Source: Pullulanibacillus sp. KACC 23026
GTDB taxonomy: Bacteria > Bacillota > Bacilli > Bacillales > Sporolactobacillaceae
NCBI RefSeq assembly: GCF_029094525.1
Contig: NZ_CP119107.1
Location: forward strand, 2,046,001-2,110,000
Direction of reading: 5' to 3'
DNA: 64,000 bases
Below the pieces are notes generated by a model. The model saw only the letters and a list, made by a program, of their open reading frames with translations, did no database searches and had not been told where the DNA came from. Positions 26,550 through 34,534 of the stretch are shown here, piece after piece. A program made the translations under genes and the position numbers. Numbering within the stretch: the first letter of the stretch is position 1; each line of letters starts with the position of its first letter.

Positions 26550-27946
26550 TGACTTTACAAGTGACGACATCCAAGTACGAACAGCAAATCCTTGAAGATT
26601 TTACTGTAAAAGTAGATCTATTAAGTAATCCTTATCAGTTTGAATTAAGCCATTTGTTTCAGATGGCTGCCCGAATTAATAAAAAAAGAAGCTTTTTATT
26701 TGTCAGTAAAGTTTTAGGCAAACATTTGGCTGTTGACCCAAAAATTTGTCTCTTAACCGGTCATTTACTCGCCTTAAGATACATGGAAGTCGTCCACGGG
26801 CAACTAAATCCACATACTGAAGCGGTCGTAGATGCTATCAAAACAAGGGAAGGGTTGGCAGACGTTCTTGAGGTTATGGAAAAAAATCCTATTGAATTGC
26901 CGAATCCGGTTACCTGTATTGGCTTTGCCGAGACGGCTACCGCTCTCGGCCATGCCGTCTTTTCTACTTTTAAGGAACAAGCTTCTTATATTCATACAAC
27001 GAGGGAACAGATCGAAAAGCTGTCTTCCATTATTAATTTTGAAGAAGAACATTCCCACGCCACCAGTCACCGTGTGTATGCCTTGCAACAGGATTTTTTC
27101 AAGAATGACAATGAAGTGATCTTAATCGATGATGAAATCACAACCGGTCAAACGGCTGTTAACATTATTCGTACTTTAAAAGCAACATATCCTCATAAAA
27201 AAACGTTCACGATTGTTTCGATTCTAGATTGGCGAACACCTGAACATCGGCAAAGCTACCAAGCTTTAGAGCGTGAACTGGACATTACGATTCATGCGGT
27301 CTCACTTGTTGAGGGAAATATGGAAGTGATCGGCCAACCGACTCAATTAGAAGAGCAACGACCTGCTTTTCAGCCATTCACACCTAAACTGTCGTCTATG
27401 TCACTTACCAAAATGATGAATTCTGAGATGTTGTTGTATGAAAGCTCGGTTCATGCAGATGGTTCTCAAACGACTGCGCCTTATATAAAGGGGACAGGGC
27501 GTTTCGGACTGTCCATAAAAGAAGAGCGCCGCTATAACGACCTGTATAAACCGATCGGAGACGCGCTTCAATCACGTCGCATGGGAAAGCGGACTTTGGT
27601 TATTGGCACAGGCGAATTTATGTATCTCCCTATGAAAATAGCATCCTACATGGGGGAAGGGATTTCTTATCAATCGACCACCCGAAGCCCGATCTACCAA
27701 TCGGACCATAAGGGTTATTTGATTCAGCGAAAATTTAAGTTTGACAGCCCGGAAAATCCGGGGTTAACCAATTATCTTTACAATATTGAAGTGAATCAAT
27801 ACGATGAGATTTTTCTATTTGTGGAAAGACTGTCATCACCGAATGCGGTCAAAAGCTTATTGGATGCTTTAAGTCAAACGTTTATTCCAGTGATCCACTT
27901 GATCAGTATGACGGATGAGATAGGGGGAAGGAATCTGGATGATTAG
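26549..27946 (+). CDS. phosphoribosyltransferase with TRSP domain (Ter operon)
   Basis: A 465-residue two-domain protein. The N-terminal half is a PRTase_2-type fold with the PRPP loop in EVILIDDEITTGQTAVNIIR (about residues 189-208). The C-terminal part, from about 300, has the TRSP-domain features MGKRTLVIGTGEFMYLPMKI, GISYQSTTRSPI and the tail region YDEIFLFVERLS. This pairing is typical of Ter biosynthetic operons. The expected chemistry is attachment or exchange of a base on ribose-5-phosphate; the real substrate is unknown. It overlaps the following stiP-like gene by 8 bases. Confidence 0.85.
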   Translation: MTLQVTTSKYEQQILEDFTVKVDLLSNPYQFELSHLFQMAARINKKRSFLFVSKVLGKHLAVDPKICLLTGHLLALRYMEVVHGQLNPHTEAVVDAIKTREGLADVLEVMEKNPIELPNPVTCIGFAETATALGHAVFSTFKEQASYIHTTREQIEKLSSIINFEEEHSHATSHRVYALQQDFFKNDNEVILIDDEITTGQTAVNIIRTLKATYPHKKTFTIVSILDWRTPEHRQSYQALERELDITIHAVSLVEGNMEVIGQPTQLEEQRPAFQPFTPKLSSMSLTKMMNSEMLLYESSVHADGSQTTAPYIKGTGRFGLSIKEERRYNDLYKPIGDALQSRRMGKRTLVIGTGEFMYLPMKIASYMGEGISYQSTTRSPIYQSDHKGYLIQRKFKFDSPENPGLTNYLYNIEVNQYDEIFLFVERLSSPNAVKSLLDALSQTFIPVIHLISMTDEIGGRNLDD

Positions 27947-29048
27947 TAGATCGGTTAAACCTGATAAAATGGGAAGCTACAAAGAAGAGGATGTTGTTTT
28001 TTTACTTCAAGATATCGGTAAATATGTGTTAGAAAGGAATACCGAGGAACGGGAGCAATTAATTCAAGCGGGTACCCACTACTCAGAAATGCTGCCCGTC
28101 GAGTATCAACCGAATGAAGAGTACGTCGCTCTTTTTCATGACACGCTTCATTTATATTCAAAGCGCTTAGCCGTAGCTGTAGGGCTTGTTGCGGAACAAA
28201 TAAAAGAAAAAAAGAGTCTGGAACATCTCGTTATCGTGAGTCTAGCACGGGCAGGAACACCCATTGGCGTTCTGATTAAACGTTATTTATCGTTTAAATA
28301 CAGCGTTGATGTCCCACATTATTCGATTTCAATTATACGTGGTCGAGGGATCGATGAAGTGGCGATTGACTATATTTATCGCCATCATCCACAGGCGGCG
28401 ATTCAATTTGTTGATGGATGGACAGGCAAGGGTGCGATCACAAGTGAGCTGGACGAAGCGTGTCAATCGTATAATTCAACGCATATCAATCAATTGGACT
28501 CGACATTAGCTGTTTTGGCTGATCCTGGCCACTGTGTTGAAATCTTCGGCACACGGGATGATTTTTTGATTCCGTCAGCTTGCTTAAATTCAACGGTTTC
28601 GGGACTGGTCAGCCGGACGGTTTTAAACCGCCGCTTTATGAAACCGGGAGAACTGCACGGAGCAAAATACTATAAAGAACTGGCTGAGGCGGATGTATCT
28701 AACCTTTATGTGGACACAATTGAACAAGAATTCCCTCATATTCAGGAGGATATTGATCAAGGGTTGAGTGAATTAAAGAACAGCGATCCAACCCCAACCT
28801 GGAAAGGGTTAGCGTCGGTTGAATGGATTCAAGAGACGTTTAAGATTAGTAATCGTCATTTTGTGAAACCAGGTGTAGGCGAAACGACAAGAGTGCTTTT
28901 GAGGAGAATGCCGTGGAAGATCTTAATCAATCCTCATTTTACAAATGACCTCACCCATATTTTAATGCTGGCAAAAGAACGTCATGTTCCTGTTGAAGCG
29001 TTTACCGAGATGACGTATTCCTGCTGCGGGCTCATAAAAGAATTATAA
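27939..29048 (+). CDS. StiP-family (cysteine protease-like/PRTase-fold) protein of the Ter operon
   Basis: A 369-residue protein of the StiP family. It has LVIVSLARAGTPIGVLIKRY (about 91-110), a PRPP-loop-like strand, YSISIIRGRGIDEVAIDYI, the segment FVDGWTGKGAITSEL, and the cysteines in ADPGHCVEIFGTRDDFLIPSACLNSTVSG written in two conserved blocks. The C-terminal third resembles a PELOTA-type RNA-binding segment (GVGETTRVLLRRMPWKILIN). The order PRTase-TRSP, StiP, HAD is the hallmark of the Ter metabolite operon. Whether it acts as peptidase or transferase is unresolved in the family. Confidence 0.8.
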   Translation: MISRSVKPDKMGSYKEEDVVFLLQDIGKYVLERNTEEREQLIQAGTHYSEMLPVEYQPNEEYVALFHDTLHLYSKRLAVAVGLVAEQIKEKKSLEHLVIVSLARAGTPIGVLIKRYLSFKYSVDVPHYSISIIRGRGIDEVAIDYIYRHHPQAAIQFVDGWTGKGAITSELDEACQSYNSTHINQLDSTLAVLADPGHCVEIFGTRDDFLIPSACLNSTVSGLVSRTVLNRRFMKPGELHGAKYYKELAEADVSNLYVDTIEQEFPHIQEDIDQGLSELKNSDPTPTWKGLASVEWIQETFKISNRHFVKPGVGETTRVLLRRMPWKILINPHFTNDLTHILMLAKERHVPVEAFTEMTYSCCGLIKEL

Positions 29049-29063
29049 AAGGACTGGTACTCA

Positions 29064-29885
29064 TTGATCTTATTTACATCCGATTTGGACAGGACGTTAA
29101 TTTACTCCAATACCATGATGGAACGTCACCCTATTGGAAATGGAAGCGTCCCTGTGGAATACAAAGAAGATCAGATTATTTCCTATATGTCGCGTGACTC
29201 TATTAATCTACTACAAAAAATAAATAGGAAACATCTTTTTGTCCCTGTTACAACAAGAGCCTTTTATCAATATAAAAGAATTCATGCTTTCCAGGATGAG
29301 ATGAAGCCGAGGTTCGCTATTGTAGCTAACGGCGGGACGATTCTCATTGATGGAAAACAGGACCTCGAATGGGCTTGGTTAATCAAACAACGCTTACAGG
29401 ATACGTCCTCTCCAAAAGAGGACATGTTGAAGTCCTTTGCAAAGATACGTCATGATCAATGGGTTGAACGAGAATTTAATGTCGATGATTTTTTCTATAT
29501 GTTTCATATTAACCGGCAGCATTTGCCACTAGATGAAATCCAGGCATTTCAATCAGAGCTCGAGGCTTGCGGTTGGACGATGTTTGTACACGGAAACCGT
29601 AAGTTATATTTGTTGCCGAAGCAATTAAATAAAGCCTTGGCCGTATCCCATCTTCAAACCTATGTGGACTATGAGTTCCATGCCGCAGCCGGCGATTCCC
29701 TTATGGATTATGACATGCTTCTTCAAGCGGACTATGGATTCAGCCCGAAGCATGGCGAACTATTCGAGCGAAGAGCAGAGGATGCGAAGATTAAGTGGCT
29801 TAATAAAATGGGAGCAGGATCAACAGAAGAATTATTAGAAACCATCCTCCAACTTGATCTGTCTCTTGCTGGAAAAAAGAGTTAA
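29064..29885 (+). CDS. HAD-superfamily phosphatase of the Ter operon
   Basis: A 273-residue Cof-like HAD hydrolase beginning at TTG (29064) after AAAAGGAC. Motif I is FTSDLDRTLIYS (nucleophile Asp in residues 7-9), motif II VPVTTRAFYQYKR, a cap domain lies between about 90 and 190, and motif IV is AAGDSLMDYDML (about 212-223). It probably removes a phosphate from the product of the two transferase-like enzymes. The operon is then interrupted by the 51-bp repeat array. Confidence 0.85.
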   Translation: MILFTSDLDRTLIYSNTMMERHPIGNGSVPVEYKEDQIISYMSRDSINLLQKINRKHLFVPVTTRAFYQYKRIHAFQDEMKPRFAIVANGGTILIDGKQDLEWAWLIKQRLQDTSSPKEDMLKSFAKIRHDQWVEREFNVDDFFYMFHINRQHLPLDEIQAFQSELEACGWTMFVHGNRKLYLLPKQLNKALAVSHLQTYVDYEFHAAAGDSLMDYDMLLQADYGFSPKHGELFERRAEDAKIKWLNKMGAGSTEELLETILQLDLSLAGKKS

Positions 29886-29938
29886 AGCGGGTTAAAGGAG
29901 CGGGCGGTTGGCAAGGTGGTGCAACATTGGGCGGTTTG

Positions 29939-30140
29939 CCCACGAAAAACTGGTCGAGCGTATGAGAAATGGTGGGCAAAAGCAGCTTTCCCACGAAAAC
30001 CTGGTCGAGTGCACGAGAAATGGTGTGCAAGTGAGGTTTGCCCACGAAAACCTGGTCGAGTGCAGAAGAAATGGTGTGCAAGTGAGGTTTGCGCACGAAA
30101 AAAGCGGCCACAGCCAGAAAAATGGTGGGCAAACGAGGTA
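29939..30140 (+). repeat. 51-bp tandem repeat, locus 3 (about four units)
   Basis: The marker CCCACGAAAA (CGCACGAAAA in the last) starts units at 29939, 29990, 30041 and 30092, each 51 bp apart, with a partial fifth. The body reads CCTGGTCGAGTGCACGAGAA and ATGGTGTGCAAGTGAGGTTTG. It lies inside the Ter operon, between the HAD and ATP-grasp genes. Frames across it are repeat translations only. Confidence 0.85.
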
Positions 30141-30232
30141 GCAAGGCCACGCCTGGGCATAGGTTTCGTATTTTATCGTCTGATTTTAAGTAAGGTTAAA
30201 AACACTTAGTTTTAAAGAAGGGGATTAACCTC

Positions 30233-31264
30233 ATGGCGCTTAGAATTTGGTTTAATCGGTGGTTTTCAACGGTTTCGCATTACATTGAGATGATACGGGA
30301 TAACCCAGATGGGCAGTCTTTTGTGATTTATGGCTCTCACCCGAACCCGGATAGCGTCTATTTAAAATATTGTGATGTGGCAGAAACGGAGCCCGATATA
30401 AAAGGAGAAAGCTATCTCCGTTACTGTTTAGAGTTTTGTTTGAAACATGGCATTGACTTATTTATACCACGAAAGGAAAATGTGTTAATCGCCCAGCATA
30501 TTGAGGATTTTAAAGCCATTGGAGTAAAGGTATTGGTTTGCCCAGATGGAGAGTTAATGAACCTAATGGATGATAAGGCGGCGATGTATCGTTCAATAGA
30601 GGACAAGCAGCTTGAAGGGAAAACAATTGTACCGATTCCGGCCTATCGGGTTGTCAATACAGCTAAAGATTTTCAAAAAGCCTATGGCGAATTAAAAGCA
30701 GAAGGAAATCGAGTGTGTATCAAACCAGTGGTAGGAGAAGGAGCAAGCGGTTTTCGAATTATCGATGATTCAGCGGATACGATTTCCTTTTTGTTTTCCA
30801 CATCCTTTACACAGAAAATTTCCTATGAAACAGCTTATCATATTTTGCAGCAGCAGGAGACTTTTCCAGATCTCATGGTACTTGAATATTTAGAGGGCTA
30901 TGAGTATAGCATCGATTGCCTAAGTGATGAAAAAGGGTCTCTTCAAGTGGCCATTCCCCGTAAAAAAGGCGTTGGCCGAATTCGAGAAATAGAAGATAAT
31001 AAAGAATTGCTTAACATAGCCAATCAGCTTGCGGCAGAATACAAAATTCCTTTTGTGTATAATATTCAAGTTAAATACAAAGAAGGGGTCCCAAAGCTGC
31101 TCGAAATTAACCCTCGAATGAGCGGCGGGTTGCATATCAGTTGTTTATCTGGCATTAATATTCCATATTATGCGATCCGATTATTATTAGATGGTCAAAT
31201 CTCACCGCTAAAACCAGTCTTCGGTCTGAAAGCTACGCATCTGGAACAGTCGATTATTCTTTAG
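30233..31264 (+). CDS. ATP-grasp ligase of the Ter operon
   Basis: A 343-residue ATP-grasp enzyme. The N-terminal pre-ATP-grasp domain runs to about 105. The ATP-binding lysine is in GNRVCIKPVVGEGASGFRII (about 159-178), VLEYLEGYEYSIDCL is the second ATP-grasp motif, and metal ligands are in KLLEINPRMSGGLHISCLSG (about 289-308). It is of the carbamoyl-phosphate-synthase-like type and would form an amide or similar bond using ATP. Ribosome binding site GAAGGGGATT. It is followed 76 bp later by the TerD-TerB fusion gene. Confidence 0.85.
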   Translation: MALRIWFNRWFSTVSHYIEMIRDNPDGQSFVIYGSHPNPDSVYLKYCDVAETEPDIKGESYLRYCLEFCLKHGIDLFIPRKENVLIAQHIEDFKAIGVKVLVCPDGELMNLMDDKAAMYRSIEDKQLEGKTIVPIPAYRVVNTAKDFQKAYGELKAEGNRVCIKPVVGEGASGFRIIDDSADTISFLFSTSFTQKISYETAYHILQQQETFPDLMVLEYLEGYEYSIDCLSDEKGSLQVAIPRKKGVGRIREIEDNKELLNIANQLAAEYKIPFVYNIQVKYKEGVPKLLEINPRMSGGLHISCLSGINIPYYAIRLLLDGQISPLKPVFGLKATHLEQSIIL

Positions 31265-31340
31265 AAGACGAACAAGAGTATGAAGAATCGATTAAAAATG
31301 GTTAACGAGTTAGAGCTAAAAGAGAAAGAGAGTGAGATCG

Positions 31341-32768
31341 ATGGCTGTATCATTGAGCAAGGGGCAGAAGGTGGATCTAACCAAATCGAATCCAGGGTTA
31401 ACCCAATTGGTAGTGGGCTTAGGTTGGGAAGCGAACCAGCTGGGGGGACCAACCTACGACATCGATGCCTCCGCCTTTTTATTAGGGGCGAATGGAAAAG
31501 TAACCACTGAACAGGATTTTATTTTCTACAATAATCGTGAGGGTGGAGACGGTTCCGTCATTTATACCGGTGACAACCGAACAGGTATGGGGCATGGGGA
31601 TAATGAGCAAATTTTAATTGATTTACAAAAAGTCCCCGTTCACATTCAGAGGATTGCCTTTACGATTACCATTCATGATGCGGATATTAAGCAACAAAAC
31701 TTTGGGCAGGTTCGACAGGCTTATGTTCGGGTGGCTGATCAGCAGATCCAAACAGATTTGTTAAGATATGAGCTAGGTCATGATTTCAAAGTAGAAACGG
31801 CCATTGTTGCAGCCGAAGTGTACCGACACAATGGAGAGTGGAAGTTTGCCGCTATTGGCAGTGGATTTGATGGAGGGCTTGGTGCTTTATGTGGGAATTT
31901 CGGAATTGAGGTAGAGGCCTCATCTCATTCATCTGCTCGTTCTTATTCATCGACTGCACGACAACTAGGTGGTTTTCAGTCAGAACCGCAGGATAGGAGA
32001 GCCTATCCGTCCGGCTCAAATCCTGGTTATGGAAATCAAGGAAATCGTTATCAACCAACTAATATGGGGAATTCATTTGGAGGAACAGCGCCATTTCAAC
32101 CCCATTCTTATGGAGCCCCCCACTCTAACGGCTATTCAGATTATGTCTGTCAAAAGTGTGGTTCTTCGGATCTTCGCTCTGGGAAGAAGGGGTTTGGGAT
32201 CGGAAAAGCAGCAATTGGCGGTTTATTACTTGGTCCGGTTGGTTTATTAGGTGGTTTTATTGGCGGGAATAAGCTTAAGCTCACCTGTAATTCGTGCGGG
32301 TATGAGAATGAGCCTAATTCCGGTGAACTTGCGAGAATGACAAATGATTTAAAATATAAGACCATGCAACTCATTAGAAATAATAAAACACCAGAAGTGT
32401 TAGATGCGATTGTGGCCGGTTTTGCTCTAGTAGCAACAGCGGATGGTATTTTGGACCCAGCAGAGAGACAAAAAGTGACTGAATTTGTGAATCAAAGCGA
32501 AGAATTACGCACTTTTGGTCCCTATCAAGTGCTGAATCGGTTTGATCACTTTGTGAATTTAATCAATCAGGATCGTTATAGCGGAAGAGCGGCCGCTTTT
32601 CGTGCGCTTGGAAGAGCTAGAACAAAACAGGGGATTGGAAGTTTAATTGTTCGCTATGGCATTGCCCTAGGTTATGCGGATGGCTATTTTGCCCCTGAAG
32701 AAAAACAAGTGATCACCGAAATGTGCCAAGAACTCGGACTAAATCCGAATGACTATTTGGCAGCATGA
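31341..32768 (+). CDS. TerD-zinc ribbon-TerB fusion protein
   Basis: A 475-residue protein with three parts. Residues 1-190 are a TerD domain ([47 protein letters not shown]). A Ser/Gln/Asn/Gly-rich linker follows to about 270. Then comes a zinc ribbon split by a glycine-zipper hydrophobic segment: YVCQKCGSSDLR, GIGKAAIGGLLLGPVGLLGG and LTCNSCGYENE. Residues from about 350 are a TerB-like helical metal-binding domain (FALVATADGILDPAERQ and GIALGYADGYFAPEEKQ, two related acidic motifs). I start at 31341, after GAGAGTGAG. The stop codon TGA is the first three bases of the hairpin element at 32766. Confidence 0.85.
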   Translation: MAVSLSKGQKVDLTKSNPGLTQLVVGLGWEANQLGGPTYDIDASAFLLGANGKVTTEQDFIFYNNREGGDGSVIYTGDNRTGMGHGDNEQILIDLQKVPVHIQRIAFTITIHDADIKQQNFGQVRQAYVRVADQQIQTDLLRYELGHDFKVETAIVAAEVYRHNGEWKFAAIGSGFDGGLGALCGNFGIEVEASSHSSARSYSSTARQLGGFQSEPQDRRAYPSGSNPGYGNQGNRYQPTNMGNSFGGTAPFQPHSYGAPHSNGYSDYVCQKCGSSDLRSGKKGFGIGKAAIGGLLLGPVGLLGGFIGGNKLKLTCNSCGYENEPNSGELARMTNDLKYKTMQLIRNNKTPEVLDAIVAGFALVATADGILDPAERQKVTEFVNQSEELRTFGPYQVLNRFDHFVNLINQDRYSGRAAAFRALGRARTKQGIGSLIVRYGIALGYADGYFAPEEKQVITEMCQELGLNPNDYLAA

Positions 32769-32794
32769 AACAGGGGGACGGTTCTCGCGTTTCA
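32766..32794 (+). repeat. TGAAAC...GTTTCA hairpin element, copy 1
   Basis: A 29-bp element with the conserved core GGGACGGTTCT between TGAAAC and GTTTCA arms. Its TGA is the stop codon of the TerD-TerB gene. Confidence 0.9.
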
Positions 32795-32902
32795 TTTCTT
32801 TAGGAGCCAACACGTGAGCCTAATTTAGTTCGAAAGCATTAATGTATGTATTTTTTTACACCCTGCTTTTATATCTCAAGGTCAATCTAGCCTTTCTTTA
32901 GA

Positions 32903-33037
32903 CTAGTATTATTAAGGCACTTAGAAGAAGTATTTGGAGCGCCTGAAAAAATTGAACAGTCCGAGCGCTTTGCTGAAGAGCTAAAGGAATTTATTTTAAT
33001 TGAAAACTTGAAGGAACAACCTGAAACAGGCCTATAG
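32903..33037 (+). pseudogene. C-terminal remnant of an unidentified gene
   Basis: A 44-codon open stretch without a usable start reads HLEEVFGAPEKIEQSERFAE and ELKEFILIENLKEQPETGL before a TAG. The amphipathic, charge-patterned sequence looks like real protein, but the parent family is not recognised. It may be left over from a deletion between the Ter operon and the lactonase gene. Confidence 0.35.
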
Positions 33038-33144
33038 TCACTCATTTGTTGTATGGGCAGTGTGTTCCGAGTGATAGATCGACATATTTTTGCTAAAATA
33101 GAAGAAGTTAAGGCTAGTGTCTATCATGGAAGGAGAACACAACG

Positions 33145-34206
33145 ATGACAAGCAATAAGCAATTTGTTGGTTATATCGGTACGTATACCAAAGAGGGAAG
33201 CAAGGGGATTTATAAATTTACTCTTGATACAGAAACGAAAAAAATGAGTCAGGTTGATTTAGTTGCAACTTTGGACAACCCTACTTATGTCACCATTAGT
33301 CAAGATAATCACTATCTCTATTCTGTAGTAAAAGATGGCGACCTTGGCGGGGCTGCTGTTTATTCTATAAACGGTGAGACCCATACATTGGAGCTTATAA
33401 ATAAACAGCTTTCAGAAGGGGCTTCCCCATGTCATATTAGTGTGAAGGCGGATAAGAGCCAAGTCGTAACGGCGAATTACCATAAAGGAACCGTTGAGTT
33501 ATATGAATGCAAGGAAAACGGGGAATTGAACCCGGCTTCCTCCATCGCCAAACATGAAGGCTCTGGTCCGAATGCGGAACGTCAAGAAAAGCCGCACGCC
33601 CACTTTGCCGGTTTTACACCTGATGAAAAATTTATTGTCGCGATTGATTTAGGAATCGATCAGTTGGTTACATATGAGGTAAAGGAAGGTAAGTTATCAA
33701 AGGTACAGGCTTTGAAAGTGAAGCCTGGAAGCGGTCCAAGACATCTGGCCTTTCATCCTAATGGAAAATTCGCTTATATTATGACTGAGCTTAGTTCAGA
33801 GGTCATCGTACTAAAATTCAACTCTGAAGATGGCAGCTTTACTGACGTTCAATATATCTCTACTATTCCGGATGAGTTTACAGACAACAATCAAGGAAGC
33901 GCGATCCACCTCTCCGCAGATGGGCGCTTTGTTTACGCCGCCAATCGCGGGCATAACAGCATCGCGATCTTTAGTGTCAATCAAGAAACCGGAGAACTTA
34001 CTTCCGTTGATCGGACTTCTACAGAAGGCAATTGGCCTCGTGATTTCCGGATTGACCCAACCGGTGCTTTCTTAGTTGCCTCTAACGAAGAATCCGGTAA
34101 CCTTGTCTTATTTGCAAGAAATGAACAAAATGGAACCTTGGAATTCCTGCAATCCGATGTGCGCGTTCCTAAACCAGTGTGCGTCGCATTTTTGCATACC
34201 GTTTAA
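33145..34206 (+). CDS. pgl: lactonase-family protein (6-phosphogluconolactonase type)
   Basis: A 353-residue seven-bladed propeller of the YbhE/YkgB lactonase family. It opens with FVGYIGTYTKEGSKGIYKFT and has PTYVTISQDNHYLYSV, EKPHAHFAGFTPDEKFIVAIDLG (with the family's His residue), GSGPRHLAFHPNGKFAY and RDFRIDPTGAFLVASNE. In Bacillus the homologue hydrolyses 6-phosphogluconolactone in the pentose phosphate pathway. Ribosome binding site GGAAGGAGAA. It is a single-gene unit closed by a terminator. Confidence 0.85.
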   Translation: MTSNKQFVGYIGTYTKEGSKGIYKFTLDTETKKMSQVDLVATLDNPTYVTISQDNHYLYSVVKDGDLGGAAVYSINGETHTLELINKQLSEGASPCHISVKADKSQVVTANYHKGTVELYECKENGELNPASSIAKHEGSGPNAERQEKPHAHFAGFTPDEKFIVAIDLGIDQLVTYEVKEGKLSKVQALKVKPGSGPRHLAFHPNGKFAYIMTELSSEVIVLKFNSEDGSFTDVQYISTIPDEFTDNNQGSAIHLSADGRFVYAANRGHNSIAIFSVNQETGELTSVDRTSTEGNWPRDFRIDPTGAFLVASNEESGNLVLFARNEQNGTLEFLQSDVRVPKPVCVAFLHTV

Positions 34207-34225
34207 GGTCTTCCTATTTTCTAAA

Positions 34226-34276
34226 TTAAAAAAAGCCCTTCTATTAGGAAATTCGGCTAATAGTGGGCCTTTTTCT
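34226..34276 (+). terminator. intrinsic terminator after the lactonase gene
   Basis: The stem AAAAAGCCC(TT)CTATTAG pairs with CTAATAG(T)GGGCCTTTTT around GAAATTCGG. Confidence 0.8.
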
Positions 34277-34534
34277 TATGTGAGTGAATCACTTTTGCGT
34301 TCGAGATTGTCTAAGACAGGCTAAAGCATCCTTTGCAATTCGATAGATCATGGCCGCCGATTTTTCCTCTATCCGATGCCAGAAATTGGTAGGAAAAAGG
34401 GGACGTCAATTTTTAATAATAGGAAAATAGGTGTTAGAGCGAATTAATTGCTTTCAAAACTGGAATGGAAACTATTAGAAGAGTAAAAACTAGACATTGG
34501 ACTTACCTTATGGATAAAAAAGGAGATAGGTTAA

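Noticed and set aside
29800-30209. Overlapping frames on both strands in the 51-bp array
   Set aside because: 51 is a multiple of three, so frames stay open by chance in several phases. Composition follows the repeat and no start signal is present.
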